From Myxococcota bacterium (GTDB lineage: Bacteria; Myxococcota_A; UBA796; JAJRTE01), in the NCBI GenBank assembly GCA_024278455.1, contig JAJRTE010000231.1:22096-86095 (forward strand): 64,000 nucleotides of DNA. The letters are read 5' to 3'. Numbering within the stretch: position 1 is the stretch's first letter; each line of letters starts with the position of its first letter. Of the stretch, positions 45,126-55,841 are shown piece by piece. A program made the translations under genes and the position numbers. The notes under the pieces were generated by a model. It had not been told where the DNA came from and made no database searches. It worked only from the letters and a program-made list of their open reading frames with translations.

Positions 45126-46706
45126 TCAGGGGAGGCGCACCAACATCACGGTGATGTTGTCATGCCCACCATGTTCGTTGGCGCGGCGCACCAGTTCCTG
45201 GCAGGCCACGCGCAAGTCCGAGTGGGCCTTGACGAGTTCCAGGACTTCCTGTTCGCCAAGTTCTCCCCACAACCCATCGGAGCAGATCAAGAAAAGGTCC
45301 CCGGGACGGATCTCGCAATGGAACAGATCGACCTCGACATCCCATTCCTTGCCGACCGTGCGGATCAGGATGTTGCTATGAGGATGATGACGCGCTGCAT
45401 CCTTGGTTATTTTTCCCATGGTGACCAGGTTTGCGACCAGCGAATGGTCTTCGGTCAGTTGCACCATCTCCTCGCCGCGTATCAGGTAGGTGCGTGTGTC
45501 ACCGACATTTGCGACAACGGACGAGTCCTGTTCCCTTATCAAGATGCCAGACAGGGTCGTGCCCATGTCCGATCTGTGTTTTTCGGCGTAGACCTTGACT
45601 GTATTGTTGGCTTCACCGAATGCCTGGCCGAGAATCGCTGCCAGCGTCTCCTCACTCCGGTCCGCGGTCTCGTACAGCCTCCGGCGGGCCCCCTCGAGGA
45701 CGACTTTCACGGCAAGTTCACTGGCTATTTCGCCGCCATCGTGTCCCCCCATGCCATCGGCCACGACAAAAATGCTGGCGTCGTCCGTGAGTTGCTCCCA
45801 GCCCCAGTTGTCCTCGTTGAGTGTGCGGTACATACCCACGTCGCTCATCGCGGCGGCCTGAACGATGGAAGGGGGCGGCGTGGCCCGCCGTGCGAAATCG
45901 TCGAGCGCCTCTCCGAGGTGAGCGGGATGCTCGTAGCGGCCGTCACAGGCCCTGTCGAATATGGCGGACAATTCGGGACGATCGTGGGGAACGAACGTCC
46001 GCAACACTTTTCCGAAGTCGCGGAGGTCTTGCAGGCGTTGCGTTTTGGGCACTTCCCCCGGATAGACCACGGCGATCTCGGGGTCGTGCAGGAGCAATCC
46101 CTGGTCATGTTCGACCAGGTGTTCGCCGCTGATGGCGGACAACGCAATCCCGTTTTGGTGAAGGTACTCGAGCAACCGGCAGCCCTCCAGGCCCATCCTG
46201 ACGATCTGCCGGACGTCGAGAGGACTGCTTCGGGACACCAGGAACAGGTCGTCGACCAGTTCGGAGATCGTGAACAGCCGTTGTCCCTCCTCGAACACGT
46301 CGTAGACCCTGGCCAGCCCGGGGTGAAAAAGGCCGAGTTCCATCACCTCGAAATAGGGTTGAAAACTGGTTCGCCAGCGTTCGGAGAGGAAGAACCGTCG
46401 CTCCCCCAGGGGGGACGCACACTGTTGGCACGCGCTGGCGTCGGATGCGTTGAACTGGTAGCCACACTCGTAGCAGAGTTGTCCATCAGCCGCCTCATCG
46501 CGCCACGACACGACGTACTGGTTGCGCACATCGGAGCCACGCAGGAAGCACTCGACCCGGTACCTGTCCCTGAGGACGGTGCCATCTGGGATCGGGGCAA
46601 CGCGGCCACGGGCACTCAGCAATTGCCCCGGCACCGTGCCGTTTGACGCATTGCGGTGTCCATGTATGCGGTTTTCACCCACGATGCCTCGATTCGGCTG
46701 TTCCAT
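45126..46706 (-). CDS. PP2C-family protein phosphatase with N-terminal zinc-ribbon and kinase-like region
   Basis: The C-terminal 240 residues are a PP2C Ser/Thr phosphatase, with NEDNW, FVVADGMGGHDGGE, MGTTLSG, NVGDTRTYL, LICSDGLWGE and HGGHDNITVM. These supply the metal-binding aspartates. The N-terminal 285 residues contain a zinc ribbon (CYECGYQ and CQQCASPL) inside a region that resembles a degenerate protein kinase (LRDRYRVECFLRG at the start, then HPGLARVYDVFEEGQRLFTI). No HRD or DFG motif is present, so it would be a pseudokinase. The enzyme can reverse phosphorylation by the kinase at 9608-11956 (inference). A promoter pair with TTGATC and TACAAT lies 60 bases upstream. Confidence 0.85.
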   Translation of the reverse strand: MEQPNRGIVGENRIHGHRNASNGTVPGQLLSARGRVAPIPDGTVLRDRYRVECFLRGSDVRNQYVVSWRDEAADGQLCYECGYQFNASDASACQQCASPLGERRFFLSERWRTSFQPYFEVMELGLFHPGLARVYDVFEEGQRLFTISELVDDLFLVSRSSPLDVRQIVRMGLEGCRLLEYLHQNGIALSAISGEHLVEHDQGLLLHDPEIAVVYPGEVPKTQRLQDLRDFGKVLRTFVPHDRPELSAIFDRACDGRYEHPAHLGEALDDFARRATPPPSIVQAAAMSDVGMYRTLNEDNWGWEQLTDDASIFVVADGMGGHDGGEIASELAVKVVLEGARRRLYETADRSEETLAAILGQAFGEANNTVKVYAEKHRSDMGTTLSGILIREQDSSVVANVGDTRTYLIRGEEMVQLTEDHSLVANLVTMGKITKDAARHHPHSNILIRTVGKEWDVEVDLFHCEIRPGDLFLICSDGLWGELGEQEVLELVKAHSDLRVACQELVRRANEHGGHDNITVMLVRLP

Positions 46707-46766
46707 GCGTCCCCAGGCTCCCCGTGCGGGGGCGTCGTAGCGGCCGGACGTGTTTGAGGTACAGCT

Positions 46767-46795
46767 ATTGTATATAACGGTCCCGTGCGGATCAA
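46767..46795 (-). promoter_or_regulatory. Sigma-70 promoter for the PP2C gene
   Basis: Read on the minus strand, TTGATC (46790-46795) and TACAAT (46767-46772) are separated by 17 bases. The leader to the PP2C start at 46706 would be about 55 bases. It is one half of a divergent promoter region shared with tgt. Confidence 0.6.
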
Positions 46796-46806
46796 CAGGG
46801 ATTTTC

Positions 46807-46835
46807 TTGACTAGTCGCTCCCGGGAAGATACAGT
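46807..46835 (+). promoter_or_regulatory. Sigma-70 promoter for tgt
   Basis: TTGACT (46807-46812) and TACAGT (46830-46835) are separated by 17 bases. The tgt start lies 60 bases downstream at 46895. It is back to back with the PP2C promoter. Confidence 0.6.
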
Positions 46836-46894
46836 GCGCGGGCATTTTCTTCGATAGGTCGGGCATCTTGGGCCGACTTGGGAGAACGTAGCTT

Positions 46895-48022
46895 ATGGCA
46901 GAGGGACCGTTGAGTTTCGCAGTCGAAGCGCGAGACGCACATACGATGGCTCGAGCGGGTACGTTGTCCACGAAGCGTGGTGATATCGAGACGCCCGTCT
47001 ACATGCCGGTGGGAACCCAGGGCGCGCTGCGGAATCTTTCGCCGGCCCAGGTCGTTGAAGCCGGCACTCAGATCATACTGGCCAACACGTACCACCTCGC
47101 CTTGCGGCCCGGGGAGTCGTTGATCGCCAAGGCGGGAGGGATCCATACCTTCTCGGGATACACCCTCCCCATCTTGACAGATTCCGGTGGGTTCCAGGTC
47201 TTCTCCCTTCCCAAGGCCCAGGTCGGACCTGATGGCGTGACCTTTCGCTACGAGGTCGATGGGCGGGCCGTCTTTCTGTCGCCTGAGCGTTCGATCGAAA
47301 TCCAGGAAGCACTCGGCGCCGACATCGCCATGGTGTTTGACGAGTGTATCCCCTATCCTTGCCCTCATCAGCGCGCGTTGGAGGCGCTTGAGCGAACGAC
47401 GGCATGGGAAGAGAGGTGCAAGATCCATCATCGACGCGCGGACCAGGCGCTGTTCGGGATAGTCCAGGGAGGGGTCTTTCCGGACCTGCGAAAACGGAGT
47501 GCTCGAGAAATCGTCGCCCTCGACTTCGACGGCTACGCCATAGGCGGGCTGTCGGTGGGGGAAGGCCGGCAAATCCTGTCGGACGTGCTCGACGTCACCG
47601 TCCCCGAGTTGCCGGAGGACCGCCCCAGGTACCTCATGGGCGTGGGCCTGCCGGAGGACCTGTTCGAAGCCGTGGAGCGTGGCGTGGACATGTTCGATTG
47701 CGTCATCCCCACACGGCATGCTCGAGGTGGAATCGTCTACACGTTCCAGGGGCGCCTGAGGATTCAGAACGCGCGCTACCGGCGCGACATGTACCCTGTC
47801 GACACGACCTGTGGGTGCTACACCTGCCGGCTGTTCAGCCGGGCCTACCTGCGCCACTTGTACCTCATTCGTGAGAGTTTGGGGAGTACGTTGGCGGCCA
47901 TTCACAACCTGCATTTCTTCCATGAACTCATGAGACGCATGCGACAGGCGATAATGGATGGCACGTTCCGGGAGTACAAACGAGCGTTTCTCCGTACCTA
48001 CCTCAAGCAATCACCGTCTTGA
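46895..48022 (+). CDS. tgt: tRNA-guanine transglycosylase
   Basis: Tgt exchanges guanine-34 for preQ1 in tRNAs for Asp, Asn, His and Tyr during queuosine synthesis. The 375-residue protein shows ILANTYHLALRPG, the substrate motif LTDSGGFQVFSL, FGIVQGGVFPDLR and the nucleophile region VDMFDCVIPTRHARGG. The zinc site is CGCYTCRLF plus a later His. The length is typical. Queuosine precursor genes are not in the window. The next gene on the opposite strand shares no space: the two stop codons abut at 48022/48023. Confidence 0.97.
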   Translation: MAEGPLSFAVEARDAHTMARAGTLSTKRGDIETPVYMPVGTQGALRNLSPAQVVEAGTQIILANTYHLALRPGESLIAKAGGIHTFSGYTLPILTDSGGFQVFSLPKAQVGPDGVTFRYEVDGRAVFLSPERSIEIQEALGADIAMVFDECIPYPCPHQRALEALERTTAWEERCKIHHRRADQALFGIVQGGVFPDLRKRSAREIVALDFDGYAIGGLSVGEGRQILSDVLDVTVPELPEDRPRYLMGVGLPEDLFEAVERGVDMFDCVIPTRHARGGIVYTFQGRLRIQNARYRRDMYPVDTTCGCYTCRLFSRAYLRHLYLIRESLGSTLAAIHNLHFFHELMRRMRQAIMDGTFREYKRAFLRTYLKQSPS

Positions 48023-48697
48023 TCAAAAGTCGAATTGTTTCCCGGGAGACCTGAGAAGGGGGGGCGGCGGGGGGGGGGATGGTGCGTAGATGTTTCTCGG
48101 CGCCCTGCCCGGCGGTCCGACCGGTATGTCGCCGAGGACCGAGGGATCGAACGCCCCGGGAGTCAGCACGCTCAAAGAACGCAGGATGCGGACGAACTCC
48201 GGCTCGAGTTTGGGGAATGCGGGCTCGCGCGCCAGGAAGGTCAGGGTCATCAGGTAGCCCTGGCTCCGTAGCAGTATCCGCGCTTCCCGCCACGGGACCG
48301 GGCGATCCGCCCGGCGGCCGAGGATTGCCACGGACTCGCGTTCATCCAGCAAGATACGGTGCATCTGCTCCATTTCCATCTGGCCTCCGCCCATCCTGGA
48401 CACCCCGAGGAACGTGCGCAGCGCGAGGACATCCAAAGGCACATCCCTCCACCCGGCCGGCTCCTTCTCCATCGAGATGGATATCCAGGCCTCACTGCCA
48501 CGGCGTCTAAAAACGACTCGAGTCATCGCGCCTCGCCGGCGGTTGACGACAATGCGCCATGACGCCGGGTCGGGCATGTCGATCTCGAACCGTTCGCTCG
48601 CGACGAACTTGGCGCCGGTCCGGGTTCCCGCAACGGTACAACCTGACGCGAGCAACGTGGCTGCCAGAAGTGTTGCCCACCTACGCTGTGGCCTCAT
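48023..48697 (-). CDS. Putative outer-membrane lipoprotein
   Basis: The 224-residue protein starts RPQRRWATLLAATLLASGC, a lipoprotein signal with lipobox LASGC. The mature part has a beta-rich appearance (WRIVVNRRRGAMTRVVFRRR, then SEAWISISMEKEPAGWRDVP) and ends in a Pro-rich tail with eight consecutive prolines. I recognise no family. I choose ATG 48697, as ATG 48733 would put the start inside a strong plus-strand promoter at 48712-48740 and adds an unlikely front. It is convergent with tgt and divergent from the FHA-AAA+ activator. Confidence 0.6.
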   Translation of the reverse strand: MRPQRRWATLLAATLLASGCTVAGTRTGAKFVASERFEIDMPDPASWRIVVNRRRGAMTRVVFRRRGSEAWISISMEKEPAGWRDVPLDVLALRTFLGVSRMGGGQMEMEQMHRILLDERESVAILGRRADRPVPWREARILLRSQGYLMTLTFLAREPAFPKLEPEFVRILRSLSVLTPGAFDPSVLGDIPVGPPGRAPRNIYAPSPPPPPPLLRSPGKQFDF

Positions 48698-48711
48698 GCC
48701 CCGGGAAAGTG

Positions 48712-48740
48712 TTGACGCTGCACAAGAACGCATCTAGAAT
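48712..48740 (+). promoter_or_regulatory. Sigma-70 promoter for the FHA-AAA+ activator
   Basis: TTGACG (48712-48717) and TAGAAT (48735-48740) are separated by 17 bases, each one base from consensus. The activator starts at 48930, leaving a leader of about 180 bases. That leader contains the palindrome ATGTA-C-TACAT at 48763-48773, a possible operator. Confidence 0.6.
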
Positions 48741-48929
48741 ACCCATCCAGGACGCATAGTTGATGTACTACATGTCGTTCTACGCTGTGCTTTTCCGATG
48801 CGGCCGCGCGCCGCCTGGGGCGGTATTCTCCCGGTGCGGCAACCGTGAGCGGCCAACGCGCGTGCAGGCCGCACGTGACGGCGGGGGTCTTCCATACTTT
48901 CGCACCGTTGCTTCGGAAGGAGACGTGCC

Positions 48930-50555
48930 ATGGTTTTTCTGGTGGTCCTCAAGGACGGAAGACCGTTTCTTCGATTTCGTCTTGAGAAGGACGACACCAC
49001 CATCGGTCGGATGGACCTGGCGGACCTCTACATTCCAGATGCTCGAGTATCACGCATTCACGCCGTGGTTCGCAGAGGCAGCGACGGCTACAGGCTGGTG
49101 GACCGGAGCACGAACGGCACCTATGTGAATGGCGTGAGGACGAAGACCTCGAGGCTCCAAGACCAGGATATCATCACCGTGGGCTCTTGTCAGATCCGAT
49201 TCGAGGTCGACAGGCGCATCGAGCCACCGCCGACGGTGTCGGCTGGTCCGGAGGGGGGCGCCCTGTCCTACGACACGAAGGCCGAGCGGTTTCTCTTCGC
49301 CCGACCAGTGTTGGTGATTCGGGAGGGGGCGAGTCCTGCCCGTCGGGTTCCGATTCGGGGCGAAGTCGTCACGATCGGGTCGTCGAGGGGGAGCGACATC
49401 CTTGTCAGGGGCGCGACGGGGCGGCATTGCCAGTTGCTCTCCATGGGCGGCAGCCAGTATGCCTTGCGCCGGTTGGAAGGAGCGGCCGACGTGCTCGTCG
49501 ACGGACGAGAGGCGTCCGGTGACATGCCGGTCACCCTTGGGAGCACCATACGGGTGGGCGAGGCTGCCATTCAGATCACCCTGGAAGAGGGGGAAGAGGC
49601 TCTCGTGCCAATGGACACCTCCTGCTTCGAGGGCATGGTCGGAGCGACATCGCGCATGCGGAAGCTCTTCGCTGCTGTTTCGAGGTTTGCCAGGCACGAT
49701 GCGCCTGTCATCGTGTTGGGGGAGACAGGGACCGGCAAGGAACTCGTTGCGAGAGCGTTGCACGCTCGAAGCCATCGCTCGAGGGGCCCGTTCGTGGCGG
49801 TCAACTGCTCAGCCATATCGCCGCAGCTTGTCGAAAGCGAGTTGTTTGGACATGAGCGGGGAGCATTCACCGGGGCGGACCGGGCGCGAAAAGGTGCGAT
49901 CGAAGCTGCCAACGGTGGTGTGCTGTTCCTGGATGAGCTTGGAGACATGCCTCGAGAAGCGCAGGCCAAGCTTTTGAGGGTGCTCGAGACGCGCACCGTG
50001 ACGCCGGTTGGATCGTTCGCTGCCCGGTCCGTGGACGTGCGCGTGGTGGCCGCGACGCATCGGAACCTGGTCCAGGAGGTCGAAGCTGGCAGGTTCCGTT
50101 CGGATCTCTTCTTCCGGCTCTTTGTGCTCACGGTGGAGCTTCCGCCGCTGCGCGAACGCAAGGCCGACATTCCGGCGCTCGTCCAGCATTTCCTGTCGGA
50201 GGCCAGTGTGGGGGGCAGGACGTGCCGGATTTCGGCCGAGGCGGTGGACCGGCTCATGGCATACCACTGGCCGGGAAACGTCCGGGAACTGCGTCACGTG
50301 CTCATTCGTGCCCTGGCGACGAGCGACGAGGACGTGATCGCCGAGGACATGTTGACCTTTCACGCTCCGGTGGAAGAAGCTGCGGAGTCTCCGTCCGAGT
50401 GGTCCCCAGCGGTCGGCACGCTGGAACAGATGGAAAAACGGGAGATCGAACGAGCGCTCGCGCTGTGTCACAACAATCGCAAGGACACCGCCAAACGACT
50501 GGGCATTGCCCGGTCTACGCTCCACGTGCGCATGAAAAAATATGGCCTGACGTAG
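48930..50555 (+). CDS. FHA-domain sigma-54-dependent transcriptional activator
   Basis: The 541-residue protein combines FHA input with an enhancer-binding AAA+ domain. The first FHA domain (residues about 5-90) has TTIGRMDLADLYI, SRIHAVV and STNGTYVNG. A second FHA-like domain (about 115-210) lacks the GR and SxxH residues. The AAA+ part has Walker A GETGTGKE, the sigma-54 contact loop GAFTGA in HERGAFTGADRARKGAIEA, and Walker B LFLDELGDM. A Fis-type helix-turn-helix ends the protein (ALCHNNRKDTAKRLGIARST). GGAAGGAG precedes ATG 48930. Phosphothreonine signals are the likely input, so it could link the kinase at 9608-11956 to RpoN promoters. The site at 26812 is one possible target (unproven). 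Confidence 0.92.
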   Translation: MVFLVVLKDGRPFLRFRLEKDDTTIGRMDLADLYIPDARVSRIHAVVRRGSDGYRLVDRSTNGTYVNGVRTKTSRLQDQDIITVGSCQIRFEVDRRIEPPPTVSAGPEGGALSYDTKAERFLFARPVLVIREGASPARRVPIRGEVVTIGSSRGSDILVRGATGRHCQLLSMGGSQYALRRLEGAADVLVDGREASGDMPVTLGSTIRVGEAAIQITLEEGEEALVPMDTSCFEGMVGATSRMRKLFAAVSRFARHDAPVIVLGETGTGKELVARALHARSHRSRGPFVAVNCSAISPQLVESELFGHERGAFTGADRARKGAIEAANGGVLFLDELGDMPREAQAKLLRVLETRTVTPVGSFAARSVDVRVVAATHRNLVQEVEAGRFRSDLFFRLFVLTVELPPLRERKADIPALVQHFLSEASVGGRTCRISAEAVDRLMAYHWPGNVRELRHVLIRALATSDEDVIAEDMLTFHAPVEEAAESPSEWSPAVGTLEQMEKREIERALALCHNNRKDTAKRLGIARSTLHVRMKKYGLT

Positions 50556-50621
50556 GCCGCCTGGGCGGTGGTGCGGTATCCTGGTTCTGCCCTGGCCAGG
50601 CCACACCCGCACGATACCGTG

Positions 50622-51479
50622 TCACTCCGGAGAACGAATCGGGGGACGGACGGGATCGACCGATGTCACGTCGTCGATGAGCGTGCCGTACATCCACTTG
50701 AACAGCGTGGGCTCGAGACTCGGCTCTCGACTCAGCATCTTGGTGCCATGACCGGCTCCGGAATAGATCTTGAGGTACTTCTTCCCCTTGGCCAGTGCGT
50801 CGAGTACCAGGGCCGACTTGGCGGCAAAACGGTCTTCCTTGCTGACGGCGATGAACAGCGGCCTGTCCCCGTATCGCTCCACGGCGTTCTCGGATGTCAC
50901 ACCCTTGTACTCGAGCCCCGGAGAAAGCAGCATGACGTTGGCGATCTTCGCGTCTCCCGCTGCATACTGGATGGCGAGATTGGCGCCCAGGCTTGCCCCG
51001 AGCAGCAGGATCTTGTCCGGATTCGCCGTGGTCTCGTCGCGGAGAAACCGAACGGCAGCCCCCACGTCGGCGACCATGGCCTGGAAATCTTCGGTCGTCA
51101 GGGCATCGTAGGTCAACGGCTGCCCTGCGCTATTCGTCGTGCTCTTCCCATGGCCACGCAGGTCCACGGCGATAGCGTGTACCCCGTTATTGGCGAGGCG
51201 CTCCGCGAGACGGCGCCAGTCCTCACTCGAGCGTGAGGCCATGTGGACGAGGACCACGCCCATCCCGCCATCCTTGCCTGCCCAGTACACTGCATGCAGC
51301 CGCAGGCCGTCGCTTGTCGTCAGCGAGACCGGCCGGGCCTGGCCTGCAGGCCTGGCATCTTCCTGGGCGAATGCCTCCCGTGCACCGGCCGCCAACAGGA
51401 CCGGCGGCCAGAGTAGCGCAGCAAGGAGAATCGTGCCGCGCAGGTTCGGCGACCAAAGTCGATGAGCCGACCGCGTCAT
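50622..51479 (-). CDS. Secreted alpha/beta hydrolase
   Basis: The 285-residue protein has a signal peptide (ILLAALLWPPVLLAAGAREA, then FAQ) and an alpha/beta hydrolase fold. VVLVHMASRSSEDWRRLAER and VHAIAVDLRGHGKS mark the early strands, LLLGASLGANLAIQ holds the nucleophile Ser, and a late YSGAGHGTKML supplies the His. The acid is probably the Asp in FIAVSKEDRFA. Substrate unknown; esterase, lipase or peptidase relatives exist. I start at ATG 51479 after GGAGGATC. It converges with the activator gene. Confidence 0.8.
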   Translation of the reverse strand: MTRSAHRLWSPNLRGTILLAALLWPPVLLAAGAREAFAQEDARPAGQARPVSLTTSDGLRLHAVYWAGKDGGMGVVLVHMASRSSEDWRRLAERLANNGVHAIAVDLRGHGKSTTNSAGQPLTYDALTTEDFQAMVADVGAAVRFLRDETTANPDKILLLGASLGANLAIQYAAGDAKIANVMLLSPGLEYKGVTSENAVERYGDRPLFIAVSKEDRFAAKSALVLDALAKGKKYLKIYSGAGHGTKMLSREPSLEPTLFKWMYGTLIDDVTSVDPVRPPIRSPE

Positions 51480-51701
51480 GTCATGATCCTCCTGCCAGGG
51501 CGATTCGCCCACCCGGCACACCTGCCTCAACAACGCGTTGCGTCTCGCCGAGCGCCACTCAACTCGAGCCCCATGATGTCGCCCATTATACCGGACCCCC
51601 GGGCAAAGGTCAAACGCAGCCTCGAGGCGCCGGCCGTGTCCGCACGCAGACGTTGCCGGCAGCCGGGAAAGCGTGGGTGTTTCAAACAGAGAAAGCTCGA
51701 G

Positions 51702-51731
51702 TTGACGGACGCTCCACAGGTTGGGTACAGT
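51702..51731 (+). promoter_or_regulatory. Sigma-70 promoter for eno
   Basis: TTGACG (51702-51707) and TACAGT (51726-51731) are separated by 18 bases. The eno start follows 59 bases later. Confidence 0.55.
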
Positions 51732-51733
51732 AG

Positions 51734-53077
<1,344 letters not shown>

Positions 53078-53215
53078 CCCCTGCCCTCCTCGAGTGGCAC
53101 CCGGACGTTCCCTCCCGGTCTCCGGCAACGACAGGGGGACGGCTGCTCCGCCGCAGGCGTCGAGGTGTGCCCTTCGTGCCCGGGTTCGCCCATGCAACGG
53201 TGGCCCGGGGCGCTC

Positions 53216-55315
53216 TCACTCGAACCCCGGTCCCTTGGGACCGGTTTCGCTCCAGAGGGCTTCCCGGTTCCAGTCGTCCGGCGCTCGCGGCGTTCCCGGT
53301 GCCGGAGCCGCAACCGGCCCATCCTCGAGGATCGGGGGGTGCCAGAAGCGGATTGTCTGCTCGAGACCTCGCTGCAAGCCCTGGTCGTCGATGTAGCCTA
53401 ACGTGTGCATCTTGGTCAACAGGTCATCCACGTTGCGCTTCCAGGTTTGGGTGAGCCGTCCTCGTCTGTAGTAGGCGTACGACCGCACCGGGGCAGGGAT
53501 AATGGTACACAAGTAAGCGGCTTCTCGTAGAGATAGTTCTGATGCGCGCTTGTTGAAGTACTGACCGGCTGCGCGTTCCACCCCGTAGATCCCTGGACCC
53601 CATTCGATGATGTTGAGGTAGTACTCGAGGATGTCGTCCTTGCCGAGACGTTGCTCGAGTTGCCATGCGAGGACGGCCTCTTGCAGCTTTCTGGCGAGGG
53701 TCCGTTCCCGGGACAGGAAGAGGTTTTTTGCCAGTTGCTGCGTGATGGTGCTGCCACCACGGACCGCCCTTCCAGCCTTCAGGTTTTCGTGGAGGGCTTC
53801 CGAGAGTCCTTCCGTATCGAAGCCATGGTGGCGATAGAAGCTGATGTCCTCGCTGACCAGCAGGGCGTCGATCAAGTAGGGGGGGAGGTCCTCGAGGCTG
53901 ACCCACGACGGAGAGCCGCGGCCGAGGGTCATTCTCTGCACGACGCCGGTGGTGCTTTCGGGTATGAAGACATGTCCGGCGAGAGGAGCGGGACCCTTGA
54001 GCGTGTCGGACGGTTCCGCCAGCCAAAGGCGGCTCCAGTCTCCCGACCAGGAGATCGAGACATCGCTCAGGGCCTCGAGGTCACCTTTGACGGTGAGTAC
54101 CAGGTCCAGCGAACCACCCAGGCGAACACCGGCGAGGTTGGGGACGGCCTCCCGGGGGATGGCATCGAGAATGTCCTGGTAAGGCAAGTTGTCCAGAATG
54201 AGCCGGGCACTGAAGGGGGATCCGTCCGGGTCATGTCGGAAATCCGCATCGAGCGTGTAGGCAGCGCCGTTGATCCACCCGGACCAGCGGTTGACATGCA
54301 GTGTGAGGGGGTCCCACGATATCGTCAGTTCGACCTGTTGAACCAGGTCGATTGGCCCGAATGGCATGCTGGCCAGGCCGGAGTGTTCGATGACCAGGCC
54401 GTTCAAGGAAGCTCTCCCGGACATGTCCACCTGGCGTGTATCCGGTCGGACGTGGATGGAGAGTGCGCAGTCCAGCGTGGGGAGTTTCGCGACGTGGCCG
54501 GACAGGGCGTTATCGCGAGACGCTCCTTCGTCGAGCGCGGCACCCATCAGGATCCCGGAAAGTGCCTCGAGCGGCAGGCCTGTGGCCTCGATGGTTGCGC
54601 GAACGTCGGTGATGGCGGGGTCGAAATCGATGTCGATACGGCTTTCGCCGATGGACCCCGGGGGGGCGAGGACGACGGTTGCCCGCCAGGAGGCGTCACC
54701 GGTTCGTGGGCCCTGGATCCGGATACTGGCGACCGGCAGGTCCCTCTCCTGCCCGGGGTTGCCGAAGCGGACCAGGCCCTGCTCGAAATCGACATCGAGT
54801 GCACCCCGGGGCGCGAGCGCGTCCGCGAACTTTTCCATGCGGCGCGCGGCGTTCCGAAGTGCTGCGAGGCGGGATCGGTCCTGTTGCGTTCCGGCGGCGC
54901 TCCGGCGGTGCGGTTCGCGAGGCACGGCAACGAGAAACCCCCTTGCCGTTATGTGCTTCCACCCCGGGCGGCCTTCGACGAACGCCCCGAAGTCCGGGAC
55001 GAGCGAGACGTGCTCCAGGTCGAGGCGGAGCCCGGCGGGCAGGGTGACCTGGACGCCATCCAGTGTGACACGGTCCGGCAGGAAGCGAACTCGAGAAACC
55101 TGTACGTCCAGGCCGCTGTGCCGGGACAACAGGCTGGCCAGCCGTTTGGCGACGGCAGGGCCCGCCGGACCGGCGTTCACCAGCCAGAAGGCACCGGCTG
55201 CGCCCAGAAGAACAGCGGCGAGAATGGCTGGCACCCACCGGGACGCCCGCCGCCTTCTCGCCCGATCGCGTCGAGATCGTGTTGTCACCAGAAACACTCG
55301 CTGGATGGCGCCCAC
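53216..55315 (-). CDS. GT51 peptidoglycan transglycosylase with AsmA-like N-terminal region
   Basis: The C-terminal 200 residues form a GT51 glycosyltransferase domain like that of MtgA or class A PBPs: ALLVSEDISFYRHHGFDTEG with the catalytic Glu, GGSTITQQLAKNLFLSRER, LEYYLNIIEWGPGIYGV and SLREAAYLCTIIPAP. It polymerises lipid II. There is no transpeptidase domain. After an N-terminal membrane helix (ILAAVLLGAAGAFWLVNAGP), residues about 55-440 form a long beta-rich region resembling AsmA-like proteins (GLDVQVSRVRFLPDRVTLDG). MtgA is about 240 residues, so this is a much longer architecture. The start is uncertain: GTG 55315 gives 699 residues, and a GTG at VTTRSRRD is an alternative. Confidence 0.82.
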   Translation of the reverse strand: MGAIQRVFLVTTRSRRDRARRRRASRWVPAILAAVLLGAAGAFWLVNAGPAGPAVAKRLASLLSRHSGLDVQVSRVRFLPDRVTLDGVQVTLPAGLRLDLEHVSLVPDFGAFVEGRPGWKHITARGFLVAVPREPHRRSAAGTQQDRSRLAALRNAARRMEKFADALAPRGALDVDFEQGLVRFGNPGQERDLPVASIRIQGPRTGDASWRATVVLAPPGSIGESRIDIDFDPAITDVRATIEATGLPLEALSGILMGAALDEGASRDNALSGHVAKLPTLDCALSIHVRPDTRQVDMSGRASLNGLVIEHSGLASMPFGPIDLVQQVELTISWDPLTLHVNRWSGWINGAAYTLDADFRHDPDGSPFSARLILDNLPYQDILDAIPREAVPNLAGVRLGGSLDLVLTVKGDLEALSDVSISWSGDWSRLWLAEPSDTLKGPAPLAGHVFIPESTTGVVQRMTLGRGSPSWVSLEDLPPYLIDALLVSEDISFYRHHGFDTEGLSEALHENLKAGRAVRGGSTITQQLAKNLFLSRERTLARKLQEAVLAWQLEQRLGKDDILEYYLNIIEWGPGIYGVERAAGQYFNKRASELSLREAAYLCTIIPAPVRSYAYYRRGRLTQTWKRNVDDLLTKMHTLGYIDDQGLQRGLEQTIRFWHPPILEDGPVAAPAPGTPRAPDDWNREALWSETGPKGPGFE

Positions 55316-55841
55316 CCGCGCACAGCATGGCCCCGCCTGTCGCCCCGGGTACGTCTGGCACCGGCCAACGAGGCTTTGGCTGGGTGCACCGCACCATTAT
55401 GGAAAGCACGCGCGGTCGGCGTCAAGGTTCTTGCGTGCCGTCACGGGCGGCGGCAGAGGAACATGCTGGGAATGACACCGCGAGGACCGGTCCGTGTCTC
55501 GAGATGGGGCTATTGGTGGAGCGCGACGGCCTCGATGGCCTCGACACAGGATTGACTCGGCGAGTGCCGACATGTCTAGCCAATGTCAACGTGCGTGGTG
55601 GGACAAGGAGGAGTCGAGGATTCTTCTGGCCGTGGCCCCTGTTCCCCCGCCTGTCGTCGTTCGGGGGCCAGGTTTGTCTCGCCTGTGCCATTGTCTACCT
55701 CGAGGTTTCATGCGATGATGGGCGAGGTGGGCCTGACGCCGTGACAACGTGCTCACTGTCATGGTCCGTCCGGGGCGTGGGCCCCGTCGAGTTCGATGGG
55801 CCGATACCGGGCTGGCCGGGCCGGATGGAGAAGGAGCGAAC
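55316..55841. other. Intergenic region before the dehydratase-type genes
   Basis: These 526 bases separate the minus-strand GT51 gene from the plus-strand dehydratase-type genes. I see no gene with family features. A TTGACT at 55553 lacks a good -10. The AAGGAGCGAAC at the end is the ribosome site of the next gene. Confidence 0.5.

Noticed and set aside
45081..46646. A 521-codon plus-strand frame opposite the PP2C gene
   Set aside because: The minus-strand PP2C motifs and promoter are unambiguous, and the plus-strand translation resembles nothing.
53651..55555. A 634-codon open frame on the plus strand opposite the GT51 gene
   Set aside because: It mirrors the coding frame of a clearly assigned gene in GC-rich DNA, and its translation has no domain features.
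55553..55581. Possible sigma-70 promoter before the dehydratase-type genes
   Set aside because: TTGACT is present, but the best -10 at 17 bases (TCTAGC) matches only three positions.
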